Part shown: positions 1 to 5,051 of the stretch, one piece after another
How positions within the stretch are numbered: position 1 is the first letter of the stretch
Layout: each line of letters begins with the position of its first letter
Assembly (NCBI GenBank): GCA_016210245.1
Contig: JACQUR010000096.1
Location: 1-15,316, forward strand
Direction of reading: 5' to 3'
Source: Chloroflexota bacterium
GTDB taxonomy: Bacteria > Chloroflexota > UBA6077 > JACQUR01
DNA length: 15,316 nt
The notes under the pieces: model-generated
What the model was told of the DNA's origin: nothing
The model's database searches: none
What the model saw: the letters and a program-made list of their open reading frames with translations, nothing else
Program-made: the position numbers and the translations under genes

Positions 1-10
1 AGATTCGTCG

Positions 11-38
11 TCACGCTTCACGCTTCACCCTTCACCTA
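11..38. repeat. Tandem heptamer tract (TCACGCT type)
   Basis: Four head-to-tail 7-nt units are visible: TCACGCT, TCACGCT, TCACCCT, TCACCTA. The tract ends about 11 nt before the GGGAG ribosome binding site (50-54) of the small gene that follows. It is one of a series of short-period tracts in the intergenic spaces of this window. No function can be read from it, and it may continue upstream of the window. Confidence 0.75.
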
Positions 39-61
39 TGCAGTGCTGCGGGAGAGCGAGC

Positions 62-247
62 ATGTCAACGGGGATGAGTCTGGAGGCGCAGGCGCTGAGC
101 GTCTACCATGAGTTGAAAGCCTTGCTGGAGCGCGACGACCTGCCGCCGGGCGTGCGGGCCAACGCCCAGCAGGCCATCTCGGCCATGTGGCAGGCAGTCA
201 ACAACCTGGCAGCGGACTACGAGTTCCTGTACGACCTCGGGGTGTGA
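62..247 (+). CDS. Small conserved-looking protein of unknown function, 61 aa
   Basis: I do not recognise a family. The product is a soluble, acidic, mostly helical 61-residue protein (MSTGMSLEAQALS...) that ends in YEFLYDLGV, with no membrane segment, cysteine pair or signal peptide. The ATG at 62 is chosen over the ATG at 38 because GGGAG at 50-54 stands 7 nt before it, and because the earlier ATG overlaps the heptamer tract. ATG 74 (MSLEAQ) is another possible start. The gene stands alone, 87 bp before the next gene. Function is unknown; that it is real rests on the ribosome binding site and on its well-formed amphipathic composition. Confidence 0.6.
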   Translation: MSTGMSLEAQALSVYHELKALLERDDLPPGVRANAQQAISAMWQAVNNLAADYEFLYDLGV

Positions 248-334
248 CGCACGCCGCACAGTATCGGGAACCTGTAAAATGGCCGGTGGGGGGGCTATGC
301 CGCCAATAGGCACGGACCGACGCAAGGAGCACAC

Positions 335-706
335 ATGACGATTAAGGAGGAGCTCCACAGCCTGGTGGACCGACTTGGCGATGAACAGGCAATGGAGACG
401 CTCGCATTCCTCCGCCGCCTCGTGCGTCAGGGCGAGGTGGTCCATGGAAAGGCGAGCGCCAGCCTCACGAAGCGCATGGGACCGCGAACTGTGTCGGGTC
501 GCGCCTTCCACGCGCAGCCTTCGATGAACCTGGAGGCTCTCGCGGCGCAGCAAGGAGTGAGACCGGTCGCGCACTTCGACGAGCTACTCGGCAACTTCTG
601 GCCGGAAGAGGAGAACGTACCGACTTTCTGGCCTGGTCAAAGAGCAGCGGGCAAGCCCTCGCGCTACACCCATCTGCGGCCTACGGCTTCCGGTACACCT
701 GGGTGA
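335..706 (+). CDS. Antitoxin-like small protein, C-terminus probably frameshifted
   Basis: The start is well supported: AAGGAG at 324-329 is followed 5 nt later by ATG. The N-terminus (MTIKEELHSLVDRLGDEQAM...) resembles the helical N-terminus of small DUF2281-like antitoxin candidates. The stretch around residues 65-95 (NLEALAAQQGVRPV..FDELLGNFWPEEENV) resembles the toxin-binding tail of small antitoxins in Chloroflexota and cyanobacteria. After residue 95 the read frame gives a Trp/Pro/Arg-rich tail, whereas the neighbouring frame reads TDFLAW at the same place, so one or two small indels near 615-645 are suspected. The extended tail overlaps the 3' end of the convergent SGNH gene by 26 bp. 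No partner toxin is seen next to it. The family assignment is by resemblance only. Confidence 0.5.
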   Translation: MTIKEELHSLVDRLGDEQAMETLAFLRRLVRQGEVVHGKASASLTKRMGPRTVSGRAFHAQPSMNLEALAAQQGVRPVAHFDELLGNFWPEEENVPTFWPGQRAAGKPSRYTHLRPTASGTPG

Positions 707-2135
707 AGGCGTAGGCGATCGCCTGATACCCCAGCGCCTTCGGGTGGACGTCGCCTTCGAGGATGCCGGTCAATGCGCCGGCCTTGTTGCCGATCGCCGC
801 GGCGGCATCGGCCACGGGCCAGCCCCGCGCCTGCGCCTCGGCCGCGATGGCTGCGTTCAGCGCCTTCAACGTCTCGTTGGCCTGGCGCTCGGCCGGGAGG
901 CCGATGCCGAGGTCGAACGGATTGTAGGCGTTCATCACCAGCACCTGGGTGGAGGGCTCCAGGGCCTCGGCCAGTTGCGCGGTGAGGGCCCGGAAGTTGG
1001 CCGGAAAGGCCCTGAGCCCGGCCTGGAGGCGGGCCTGGCAGGCCGCGCCGGCGGGCTCCGCCTGGCACTGAGCCGAGCTGAGGTGGCCCAACAGGTCGTT
1101 GGCTCCGATGCCCAGGGTGAGCAGTTTCACTGTGGTGGCCGGGTTGCCGTCGGTCTTGAGCTGGGCGATCAGCCCGAGGGCGCGCTTGAGCTGGCCGGCG
1201 TTGAGCATGGAGGCTGTGCTCTCGCCCGAGACCGCCAGGTTGGTGAGCCCCAGCGGCTGGCCGAGCTGTTTCTCTACGTAGCCGTGCAAGCGCGCAACGT
1301 AGCCCTGGCGCCGGTCCTGGACGCCGACGCCGACGGTCAGCGAGTCGCCCAGCGCGAGGTAGAGCGTATCTCCCGGCTTGCTGGTGGAGCTGCCAGGCGG
1401 GACGAGGTCGGCGCCGGGGATGGTGGGCGCGGCGGGGGCGGCGCCCGGGGCCTTGCTGGCCTGCTCCTTGATGCGCCGGGCCACGTCCTGCTCGATGAGC
1501 GCGCCCTCGCGCTGCAGGCCGATCAGGCGCAGGGCGCCATCCTCGAGCTGGACCTCCTGGAGCGCCAGCGCGCCCGAGGCCGCCAGCGCCTCGTTGGTGT
1601 CGAGCGCCTGGTCGAGGGCCTGGCCGAGCAGTTGCTCGGCCGGGATGGGGAGCTGGCTCACCCGTACCTCGCTCAACTGGAGCTTGAGCTTGCCCGCCTC
1701 CACGCTCGGGGTCAGCGCGCCAGCGACCGGGACGGGCACGGAGCCCTGGACGTCGGCGCTGAAGCCGATCTTCTGGGCGCCGATCTCCAGCCGGATGTTG
1801 CGCAGGGGCAGCGTGCTGGCGCGCTCGCCCGCCTGGGCGCTGAGCAGGGCCATCAAGTCGGTGCCGGTCAGCTCGAGCGCGAAGGCCTGCTTGCCGGCCA
1901 CCTCGGTGTTGAGCTTGGCCTCGGCCTCCTTGATCGCCTCGGGCAGCTTCTCGGGGCTGATGGCGGTCAGGACGGCCACCTCCCGCCCGTCGACCCGCAC
2001 CGTGGGCGCCGAGGGGGCCGCGCCCGGGTTCTGCAGCGCTCGGTACGCCACGTAGAAGTTGTAGCCGAGGAAGACCGCTCCCCCGACGACGGCCAGGACG
2101 ATCAGGCTCAACGCGAAGACGACGATCCGGCCCAT
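681..2135 (-). CDS. Membrane-anchored SGNH/GDSL hydrolase with N-terminal YpmS/LmeA-like domain
   Basis: This 484-aa protein has a single N-terminal membrane segment (residues 5-25) and an extracytoplasmic remainder. Residues 45-215 form a beta-rich domain (FALELTGTDLMALL..., IRLEIGAQKIGFSADVQG) resembling DUF2140 YpmS/LmeA-type lipid-binding proteins. A Pro/Ala/Ser linker (230-255) leads to a complete SGNH hydrolase domain. Block I is ALGDSLTVG with nucleophile Ser265, block II is NLAVSGES, block III is GIGAND (Asn346), and block V is DVHP with Asp462 and His464. It is probably a surface esterase or lipase; the substrate is unknown. In Bacillus subtilis the SGNH protein YpmR and the DUF2140 protein YpmS are encoded side by side, so this looks like a fusion of the pair. 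A promoter is visible at 2182-2210. Confidence is high for the SGNH domain and moderate for the N-terminal family. Confidence 0.9.
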   Translation of the reverse strand: MGRIVVFALSLIVLAVVGGAVFLGYNFYVAYRALQNPGAAPSAPTVRVDGREVAVLTAISPEKLPEAIKEAEAKLNTEVAGKQAFALELTGTDLMALLSAQAGERASTLPLRNIRLEIGAQKIGFSADVQGSVPVPVAGALTPSVEAGKLKLQLSEVRVSQLPIPAEQLLGQALDQALDTNEALAASGALALQEVQLEDGALRLIGLQREGALIEQDVARRIKEQASKAPGAAPAAPTIPGADLVPPGSSTSKPGDTLYLALGDSLTVGVGVQDRRQGYVARLHGYVEKQLGQPLGLTNLAVSGESTASMLNAGQLKRALGLIAQLKTDGNPATTVKLLTLGIGANDLLGHLSSAQCQAEPAGAACQARLQAGLRAFPANFRALTAQLAEALEPSTQVLVMNAYNPFDLGIGLPAERQANETLKALNAAIAAEAQARGWPVADAAAAIGNKAGALTGILEGDVHPKALGYQAIAYAFTQVYRKP

Positions 2136-2181
2136 AGCTGTACTGCCTCAACGCCAGAGTGGGGCAAGCGCCAGACGACCC

Positions 2182-2210
2182 ATTATCGGGGGCCGGCTGC
2201 CGGCCAGCAA
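2182..2210 (-). promoter_or_regulatory. Sigma-70-type promoter for the SGNH hydrolase gene, palindrome in spacer
   Basis: Read on the minus strand, the site is TTGCTG (-35, 2210-2205), a 17-nt spacer, then GATAAT (-10, 2187-2182). This predicts transcription starting near 2175 and a leader of about 40 nt. The spacer and its edge hold a perfect 15-nt palindrome, GGCCGGCTGCCGGCC (2191-2205), which could be an operator. Confidence 0.5.
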
Positions 2211-2219
2211 GGGTTCATT

Positions 2220-2304
2220 CCCCCTGAATGCGTGCGGGTCGAGCTGGAACCCTGCACCCGTTTTGGGTGCAGGGTTCCAGCTCGACCCGCACGCATTCAG
2301 GGGG
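2220..2304. repeat. Perfect 40-bp inverted repeat with 5-nt loop
   Basis: The arms 2220-2259 and 2265-2304 are perfect reverse complements, with GTTTT (2260-2264) between them. The outer ends are CCCCCTGAATGC and GCATTCAGGGGG. It lies between the divergent SGNH gene and the CsaA-like gene, upstream of both, so it is not a terminator for either unless it stops leader transcripts. There is no transposase, and no target-site duplication is obvious. The lack of any mismatch over 40 bp suggests recent origin or active homogenisation. Confidence 0.95.
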
Positions 2305-2340
2305 CTGTTGGATTCTTGATCCTGGATTTGCGATCATGGC

Positions 2341-2370
2341 GCCAGTGGTCAGTGACGACTGGCCACTGGC
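2341..2370 (+). repeat. Heptamer hairpin (CAGTGGT/CAGTGAC/GACTGGC/CACTGGC) before the CsaA-like gene
   Basis: Four 7-nt words in tandem form a hairpin: arms 2341-2353 and 2358-2370, 13 bp with one T/G position that wobbles in RNA, and loop GACG. It ends 4 nt before the GAGGAG ribosome binding site (2375-2380) of the next gene. The bases just before it (2311-2331) also look like 7-nt words (GGATTCT, TGATCCT, GGATTTG). Confidence 0.75.
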
Positions 2371-2386
2371 CGCTGAGGAGGCTGAG

Positions 2387-2716
2387 GTGCTGAGCATAGA
2401 CGAGTTCCGCAAGCTCGAGCTGCGGGTGGGGCTGGTGAAGGTCGCCGAGCGGGTGCCGGGCGCAACCAGGCTGTTGCGGCTGGAGGTGGACCTGGGCGAC
2501 GAGGCTCGCCAGATCGTGGCCGGCATCGCCCAGTGGTACCAGCCGGAAGACCTGGTCGGGAAGCGGATCGTGGTGGTCGCCAACCTGGAGCCCGCCACCA
2601 TCCGCGGCCTGCAATCCCAGGGCATGCTCCTGGCCGCCGGCGGGCGCGCCCCCGGAACAGACCTGGCGGTGCTGACGCTGGACCGGGAGATTCCGCCGGG
2701 CACTCGGGTCGAATGA
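2387..2716 (+). CDS. csaA: Stand-alone tRNA-binding-domain protein (CsaA/Trbp111 type)
   Basis: This 109-aa protein corresponds to the EMAPII/MetRS-beta-like tRNA-binding OB fold, found as a free homodimer in CsaA and Trbp111 and as the C-terminal domain of bacterial methionyl-tRNA synthetase. Family features are IDEFRKLELRVGLVKVAERV (residues 4-23), the VANLEPATIRGLQSQGM segment (64-80) and the closing LTLDREIPPGTRVE. The GTG at 2387 is preferred: GAGGAG (2375-2380) lies 6 nt upstream and the family length is then exact. The ATG at 2336 would add 17 residues encoded by hairpin repeat DNA. It may act as an RNA-binding or chaperone-like protein; whether it is CsaA or Trbp111 cannot be told. 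Its stop codon overlaps the start of the hicA remnant (ATGA), so the two were translationally coupled. Confidence 0.9.
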   Translation: MLSIDEFRKLELRVGLVKVAERVPGATRLLRLEVDLGDEARQIVAGIAQWYQPEDLVGKRIVVVANLEPATIRGLQSQGMLLAAGGRAPGTDLAVLTLDREIPPGTRVE

Positions 2717-2938
2717 CCAGGCTCCCCAGAACCACCGGCCCTGAACTGGTGCGGGCTCTGCGAAAGGCAGGGTGGTATCCTGATCACCAGAAGGGATCAT
2801 GCCGTGCTGCGCTATCCGACGCAGCCAGGTATCGTGGTCGTGCCTCTCCACGCTGGAGAGATCATCCCACCGGGCACGCTGGGCGCCATCCTCGCACAGG
2901 CTGGCCTCAGCCCTGACGAACTGAGGAAACTGCTGTAG
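2713..2938 (+). pseudogene. hicA: hicA-type mRNA interferase toxin, frameshifted at the catalytic His
   Basis: The first 29 codons read as a typical HicA N-terminus (MTRLPRTTGPELVRALRKAG, then WYPDHQKGS). HicA toxins continue with an active-site His in a GSH motif. Here the frame breaks exactly at that point: after AAG GGA TC (2791-2798) two bases appear to be missing. The rest of the protein is intact in another frame from 2801 (AVLRYPTQPGIVVVPLHAGE, then ..PPGTLGAILAQAGL) to TAG 2936-2938. The restored length is about 75 aa, normal for HicA. The ATG overlaps the stop of the upstream gene and hicB starts 9 nt downstream, the usual toxin-antitoxin order. It is probably inactive; a sequencing or assembly indel is the alternative. 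Confidence 0.85.
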
Positions 2939-2947
2939 GAGGGTGCG

Positions 2948-3403
2948 GTGGCAAGGCAGTACACCATCGTCCTGGTTCCCGAGTTAGAGGCGGGCGGCTA
3001 CACAGTGCTCGTCCCCGCTCTACCGGGCTGCGTCACCCATGGTCGGACGGTGCCTGAGGCCGTCGAGCGCGCCCGGGATGCGATCGCAGTGTACATCGAG
3101 AGCCTCGAGGCTCACGGTGAGTCCGTGCCCGAGGAGCGGGAGCAGCCTCGAACGCAGCACGTAGATCTCGTCGGCCAGGCGCACGGTGGAGAAGCGGTGG
3201 GAGATGACGATCGCCGTGCAGGTGCGGCTCGTCGTCCAGATGAGGCCCGCCGTGCGGCCGAGCAGACGCGCGACGGCAAGAGCGTTTGTCATGGCCAAAA
3301 CCTTCCTGGCAAGGCTGTTCTGCTATACTCTTGCCGCAGCGTCCCGAAGGGGAGTAACTGCCGGTCCTACGGGACCGCGGGCGGGATCAACATGCTGGGG
3401 TGA
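2948..3403 (+). CDS. hicB: HicB-type antitoxin with aberrant C-terminal extension
   Basis: Residues 1-68 are a HicB-family antitoxin domain: YTIVLVPELEAGGYTVLVP, then ALPGCVTHGRTVPEAVERAR, AIAVYIESLEAHGESVPEE and REQPR. Its RNase-H-like fold normally binds and neutralises HicA. The start is GTG 2948, preceded by a strong AGGAGGG (2937-2943). Family members usually end soon after the PEEREQPR stretch, at 70-80 aa. Here the frame continues to 151 aa, but from about 3152 the DNA is an ABC-transporter fragment in reverse orientation, followed by the promoter and first half of a riboswitch. The tail is therefore unlikely to be native. With hicA broken, the gene may be a drifting remnant or an orphan regulator. 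Confidence 0.8.
   Translation: MARQYTIVLVPELEAGGYTVLVPALPGCVTHGRTVPEAVERARDAIAVYIESLEAHGESVPEEREQPRTQHVDLVGQAHGGEAVGDDDRRAGAARRPDEARRAAEQTRDGKSVCHGQNLPGKAVLLYSCRSVPKGSNCRSYGTAGGINMLG
3155..3220 (-). pseudogene. Fragment of an ABC transporter ATPase (H-loop region)
   Basis: On the minus strand these bases encode TAIVISHRFSTVRLADEIYV plus flanking residues, which is the H-loop/switch region (ISHRFSTV..AD.I.VL) of an ABC exporter nucleotide-binding domain. No Walker A, signature or Walker B motif is found, and the homology stops abruptly on both sides: at the hicB 3' end on the left and within about 50-80 bp on the right. It is a relic left by a rearrangement and has no function as a protein. 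Confidence 0.7.
3321..3329 (+). promoter_or_regulatory. Extended -10 promoter driving the Mn riboswitch transcript
   Basis: TGC followed by TATACT (3324-3329) makes an extended -10 element with no convincing -35. The predicted start near 3336 lies just before the riboswitch P1 helix at 3344. It sits inside the spurious tail of the hicB frame, which supports that tail being non-native. Confidence 0.55.
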
Positions 3404-3449
3404 CCCTGGTCCCGCCGACGAGCACGCGCTCGCCCAGCCAGACCTTCGG
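3344..3449 (+). promoter_or_regulatory. yybP-ykoY family manganese riboswitch
   Basis: The closing helix P1 is exact: CCGAAGG (3344-3350) pairs with CCTTCGG (3443-3449). Between its strands are the family hallmarks: GGGGAGTAAC directly after the 5' strand, the second conserved loop ATCAACATGC near 3387-3396, a GGGGTGACCC hairpin, a paired GGCGGGA/TCCCGCC arm, and the AGACC preceding the 3' strand. This class binds Mn2+ and commonly controls Mn exporters, including the UPF0016/TMEM165 family. Such a gene is exactly what follows here. Confidence 0.92.
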
Positions 3450-3482
3450 CCCAACGCCCCCGTATTCACGGGATGGGTGGGT

Positions 3483-3540
3483 CGAGGGTTTCTCTGAGCC
3501 TCGGCTCCAGGCGCAAGCACCGGCGCTGGAGGCTCGAGGC
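3483..3540 (+). promoter_or_regulatory. Probable translational expression platform of the Mn riboswitch
   Basis: GCCTCGGCTCCAG (3498-3510) can pair, with small bulges, to CTGGAGGCTCGAGGC (3526-3540). The right arm contains the GGAGG ribosome binding site (3528-3532) of the exporter gene. An alternative upstream hairpin, CGAGG (3483-3487) with CCTCG (3499-3503), would occupy part of the left arm and free the site. No U-rich terminator is present, so control of translation is more likely than attenuation. Confidence 0.5.
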
Positions 3541-3541
3541 C

Positions 3542-4126
3542 GTGTCTGCATTCTGGCAATCGCTGGTCTTCATCACCCTGGCCGAGATGGGTGACAAGAC
3601 CCAGTTCGTCTCCCTGGCGTTCGCTACCCGCTTCTCCGCCACCACCGTGCTGGGCGGCATCCTGGTCGCTACGCTGCTGGTCCACCTGTTGTCGGTCAGC
3701 CTGGGCGAGCTGCTCGGCCTGGCGCTGCCGAGCTTCTGGATCGCCCTCGCCGCCGGACTCGCCTTCGTCGGGTTTGGGGCCTGGACGCTGCGGGGCGACA
3801 GCCTGGGGGACGAGGAGCGGAAGGCGGCGCCCCGCTTCGGGCCGTTCCTGACCGTGGCCGTGACCTTCTTCCTGGCGGAGCTGGGCGACAAGACCATGCT
3901 GGCCACGGTCACGCTGGCCAGCCAGTTCCTGTCGTTCGTGCCCGTGTGGCTGGGCTCGAGTCTCGGGATGGTGCTGGCGGACGGGGTTGCGATCCTGGTG
4001 GGCCTCGCGGCCGGGCGCCGGCTGCCCGAGCGGGCCATTCGCTACGCCGCGGCCACCATCTTCATCCTGTCCGGCGTGCTGACCATGGCCGACGCGCTGC
4101 TGAGGGGGCCGGTGGCGACCGGCTAG
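3542..4126 (+). CDS. TMEM165/GDT1 (UPF0016) family manganese exporter
   Basis: This 194-aa inner-membrane protein consists of two homologous three-helix halves. Each half carries the family signature Glu-x-Gly-Asp-Lys-Thr: EMGDKT at residues 15-20 and ELGDKT at 113-118. These acidic residues form the cation pathway. The family exports Mn2+, or Ca2+/Mn2+ in exchange for H+. The central loop (residues 84-98, GDSLGDEERKAAPRF) is charged and presumably cytoplasmic. GTG 3542 is chosen because GGAGG (3528-3532) lies 9 nt upstream, the family length is then right, and the upstream ATG 3473 would place coding sequence over the expression platform. The riboswitch directly upstream supports Mn detoxification as the role. 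It appears to be transcribed alone from its own promoter. Confidence 0.93.
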   Translation: MSAFWQSLVFITLAEMGDKTQFVSLAFATRFSATTVLGGILVATLLVHLLSVSLGELLGLALPSFWIALAAGLAFVGFGAWTLRGDSLGDEERKAAPRFGPFLTVAVTFFLAELGDKTMLATVTLASQFLSFVPVWLGSSLGMVLADGVAILVGLAAGRRLPERAIRYAAATIFILSGVLTMADALLRGPVATG

Positions 4127-4247
4127 TGTTGTGTCACGCATCGAGTGATCAGCCCGGTGACCGGCGCGCTGCTCCATGAGGTATCATCACTCCCGGTCAT
4201 CGCCAACTCGGCGCGCCTGATCGGCGTGCGGGACGGGAGGTGGGCAA

Positions 4248-4871
4248 GTGACAAGCTTCGACGGTAGACTCCAGCGGCGCCTGGCCCTGCTGGCGCTGGG
4301 CGGCCTGCTGGCGGCATGCGCGCCGGCCCCGCCAACTCCCAGTGCATCCGAGGGCCTGGCGCCATCGGCCCTGCTCACCGCGGTGAGCGCAGCCCCGACC
4401 CGGGCCGTGCCACCGGCGGAGACGGGGCCGGCGGTCGGCCTGCAGGTGGGCCAGCGCGCGCCCGCCTTCACCCTGACCACGCTGGAGGGCAAGCCGCTTA
4501 CCAGCGCCAATCTCCTGGCCCAGGAGAAGCCGTTCATCCTGTACTTCTTCGCCACCTGGTGAACGACCTGCCGGGCCGAGTTTCGGCTCCTCAAGGACCT
4601 CTACCCCCGCTTCGCCGAGCGCGTGAACTTCGTCGCCGCCGGGATCGACCCGACCGAGGGGCCGGAGGTGGTGCGGGCGTACCGGCAAGCGCAGGGCTAT
4701 CCCTGGACGGTGGTGCTGGCCGAGCGCGAGATCCTGGAGCGCTACAACGTCGTCTCGACGGCGATCAAGTACGCCATCGATCGCCAGGGGATCATTACCT
4801 TCCAGCAGGGATACGGGATTGAGGACGTCCAGCGCTGGGAGCAGGTGTTCGCGCGCCTGGTGGAGCGCTGA
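4248..4871 (+). CDS. Thioredoxin-fold (TlpA/ResA-like) lipoprotein with in-frame UGA at the redox Cys: probable selenoprotein
   Basis: Reading through one TGA gives a complete 207-aa protein. GGGAGG (4235-4240) lies 7 nt before the GTG start. A lipoprotein signal peptide (residues 9-24, lipobox L-A-A-C, Cys24) predicts a membrane-attached protein outside the cytoplasm. A Pro/Ala-rich linker leads to the AhpC/TlpA-type domain: VGQRAPAFTLTTLEGKPLTS (67-86), FILYFFATW (96-104), then codon 105 = TGA (4560-4562), then TTCRAEF. The UGA thus replaces the first Cys of a W-C-x-x-C redox motif; Cys108 remains. The frame then continues to RWEQVFARLVER and TGA 4869-4871 without further lesions, and a SECIS-like hairpin follows the UGA. 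Trx-fold UxxC selenoproteins are an established type. The cis-Pro position appears to be Ala172. The alternative is a TGC-to-TGA nonsense mutation. Confidence 0.8.
4567..4596 (+). promoter_or_regulatory. Candidate bacterial SECIS element
   Basis: GGGCCG (4573-4578) pairs with CGGCTC (4584-4589), including one G-U, around the apical loop AGTTT (4579-4583). An outer CCT/AGG helix (4567-4569 with 4594-4596) is separated by an internal loop. The apical loop begins 16 nt after the UGA and has a G in its second position. Both features fit the published bacterial SECIS consensus: a G in the first two loop bases and a loop 16-37 nt from the UGA. Hairpins this short also arise by chance in GC-rich DNA. 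Confidence 0.5.
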
Positions 4872-4906
4872 GGCGCCTGAGGTCTGGCCTTCGAGACGGC
4901 GGCCAG

Positions 4907-4944
4907 GCGCTGGGAGCTGGTGTTCGCCCGCCTGGTGCAGCGCC
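4907..4944 (+). repeat. Diverged duplicate of the 3' end of the thioredoxin-like gene
   Basis: The 38 nt here match 4832-4869 at 34 positions, offset by 75 nt, so the reading frame is kept. It encodes RWELVFARLVQR against RWEQVFARLVER at the gene's end. The copy lies beyond the stop codon and is a relic of a small tandem duplication, or of a lost second gene copy. The rest of 4872-5022 shows no feature I recognise. Confidence 0.7.
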
Positions 4945-5022
4945 CAGGAGACGCCCCGCTGCGGCGTTGTCCCGGCTGGGGGCAGCGCCCCGTCTGCCCC
5001 GCGCATCCATATCGAAACTCCG

Positions 5023-5051
5023 TTGCAATTTGATCGTTTGCGTCCTATACT
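5023..5051 (+). promoter_or_regulatory. Sigma-70-type promoter for the zinc-ribbon gene
   Basis: TTGCAA (5023-5028), a 17-nt spacer and TATACT (5046-5051) make a good vegetative promoter. It predicts a leader of about 110 nt before the GTG at 5168. The leader is GC-rich and can form a small TGGGC/GCCCA hairpin (5093-5112), but it matches no riboswitch class I know. Confidence 0.65.

Noticed and set aside
2311..2386. Promoter for the CsaA-like gene
   Set aside because: TTGGAT and TTGATC occur, but no -10-like hexamer follows at 16-18 nt, so no call was made.
744..2393. A 549-codon plus-strand open frame opposite the SGNH hydrolase
   Set aside because: It is composition-biased (Gly/Arg/Leu) and antisense to a gene with an intact catalytic set. 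It also runs through the 40-bp palindrome.
4155..4200. Possible hairpin or promoter between the Mn exporter and the thioredoxin-like gene (CCGGTGACCGG, TATCAT)
   Set aside because: The palindrome is short and GC-only, and no -35 element stands at a proper distance from TATCAT, so it cannot be told from chance.
4248..4562. Treating the thioredoxin-like gene as a truncated 104-aa protein plus a separate downstream frame starting at 4623
   Set aside because: The two parts are in the same frame and separated only by one TGA at the redox Cys codon. The downstream part lacks a ribosome binding site and begins in mid-domain.
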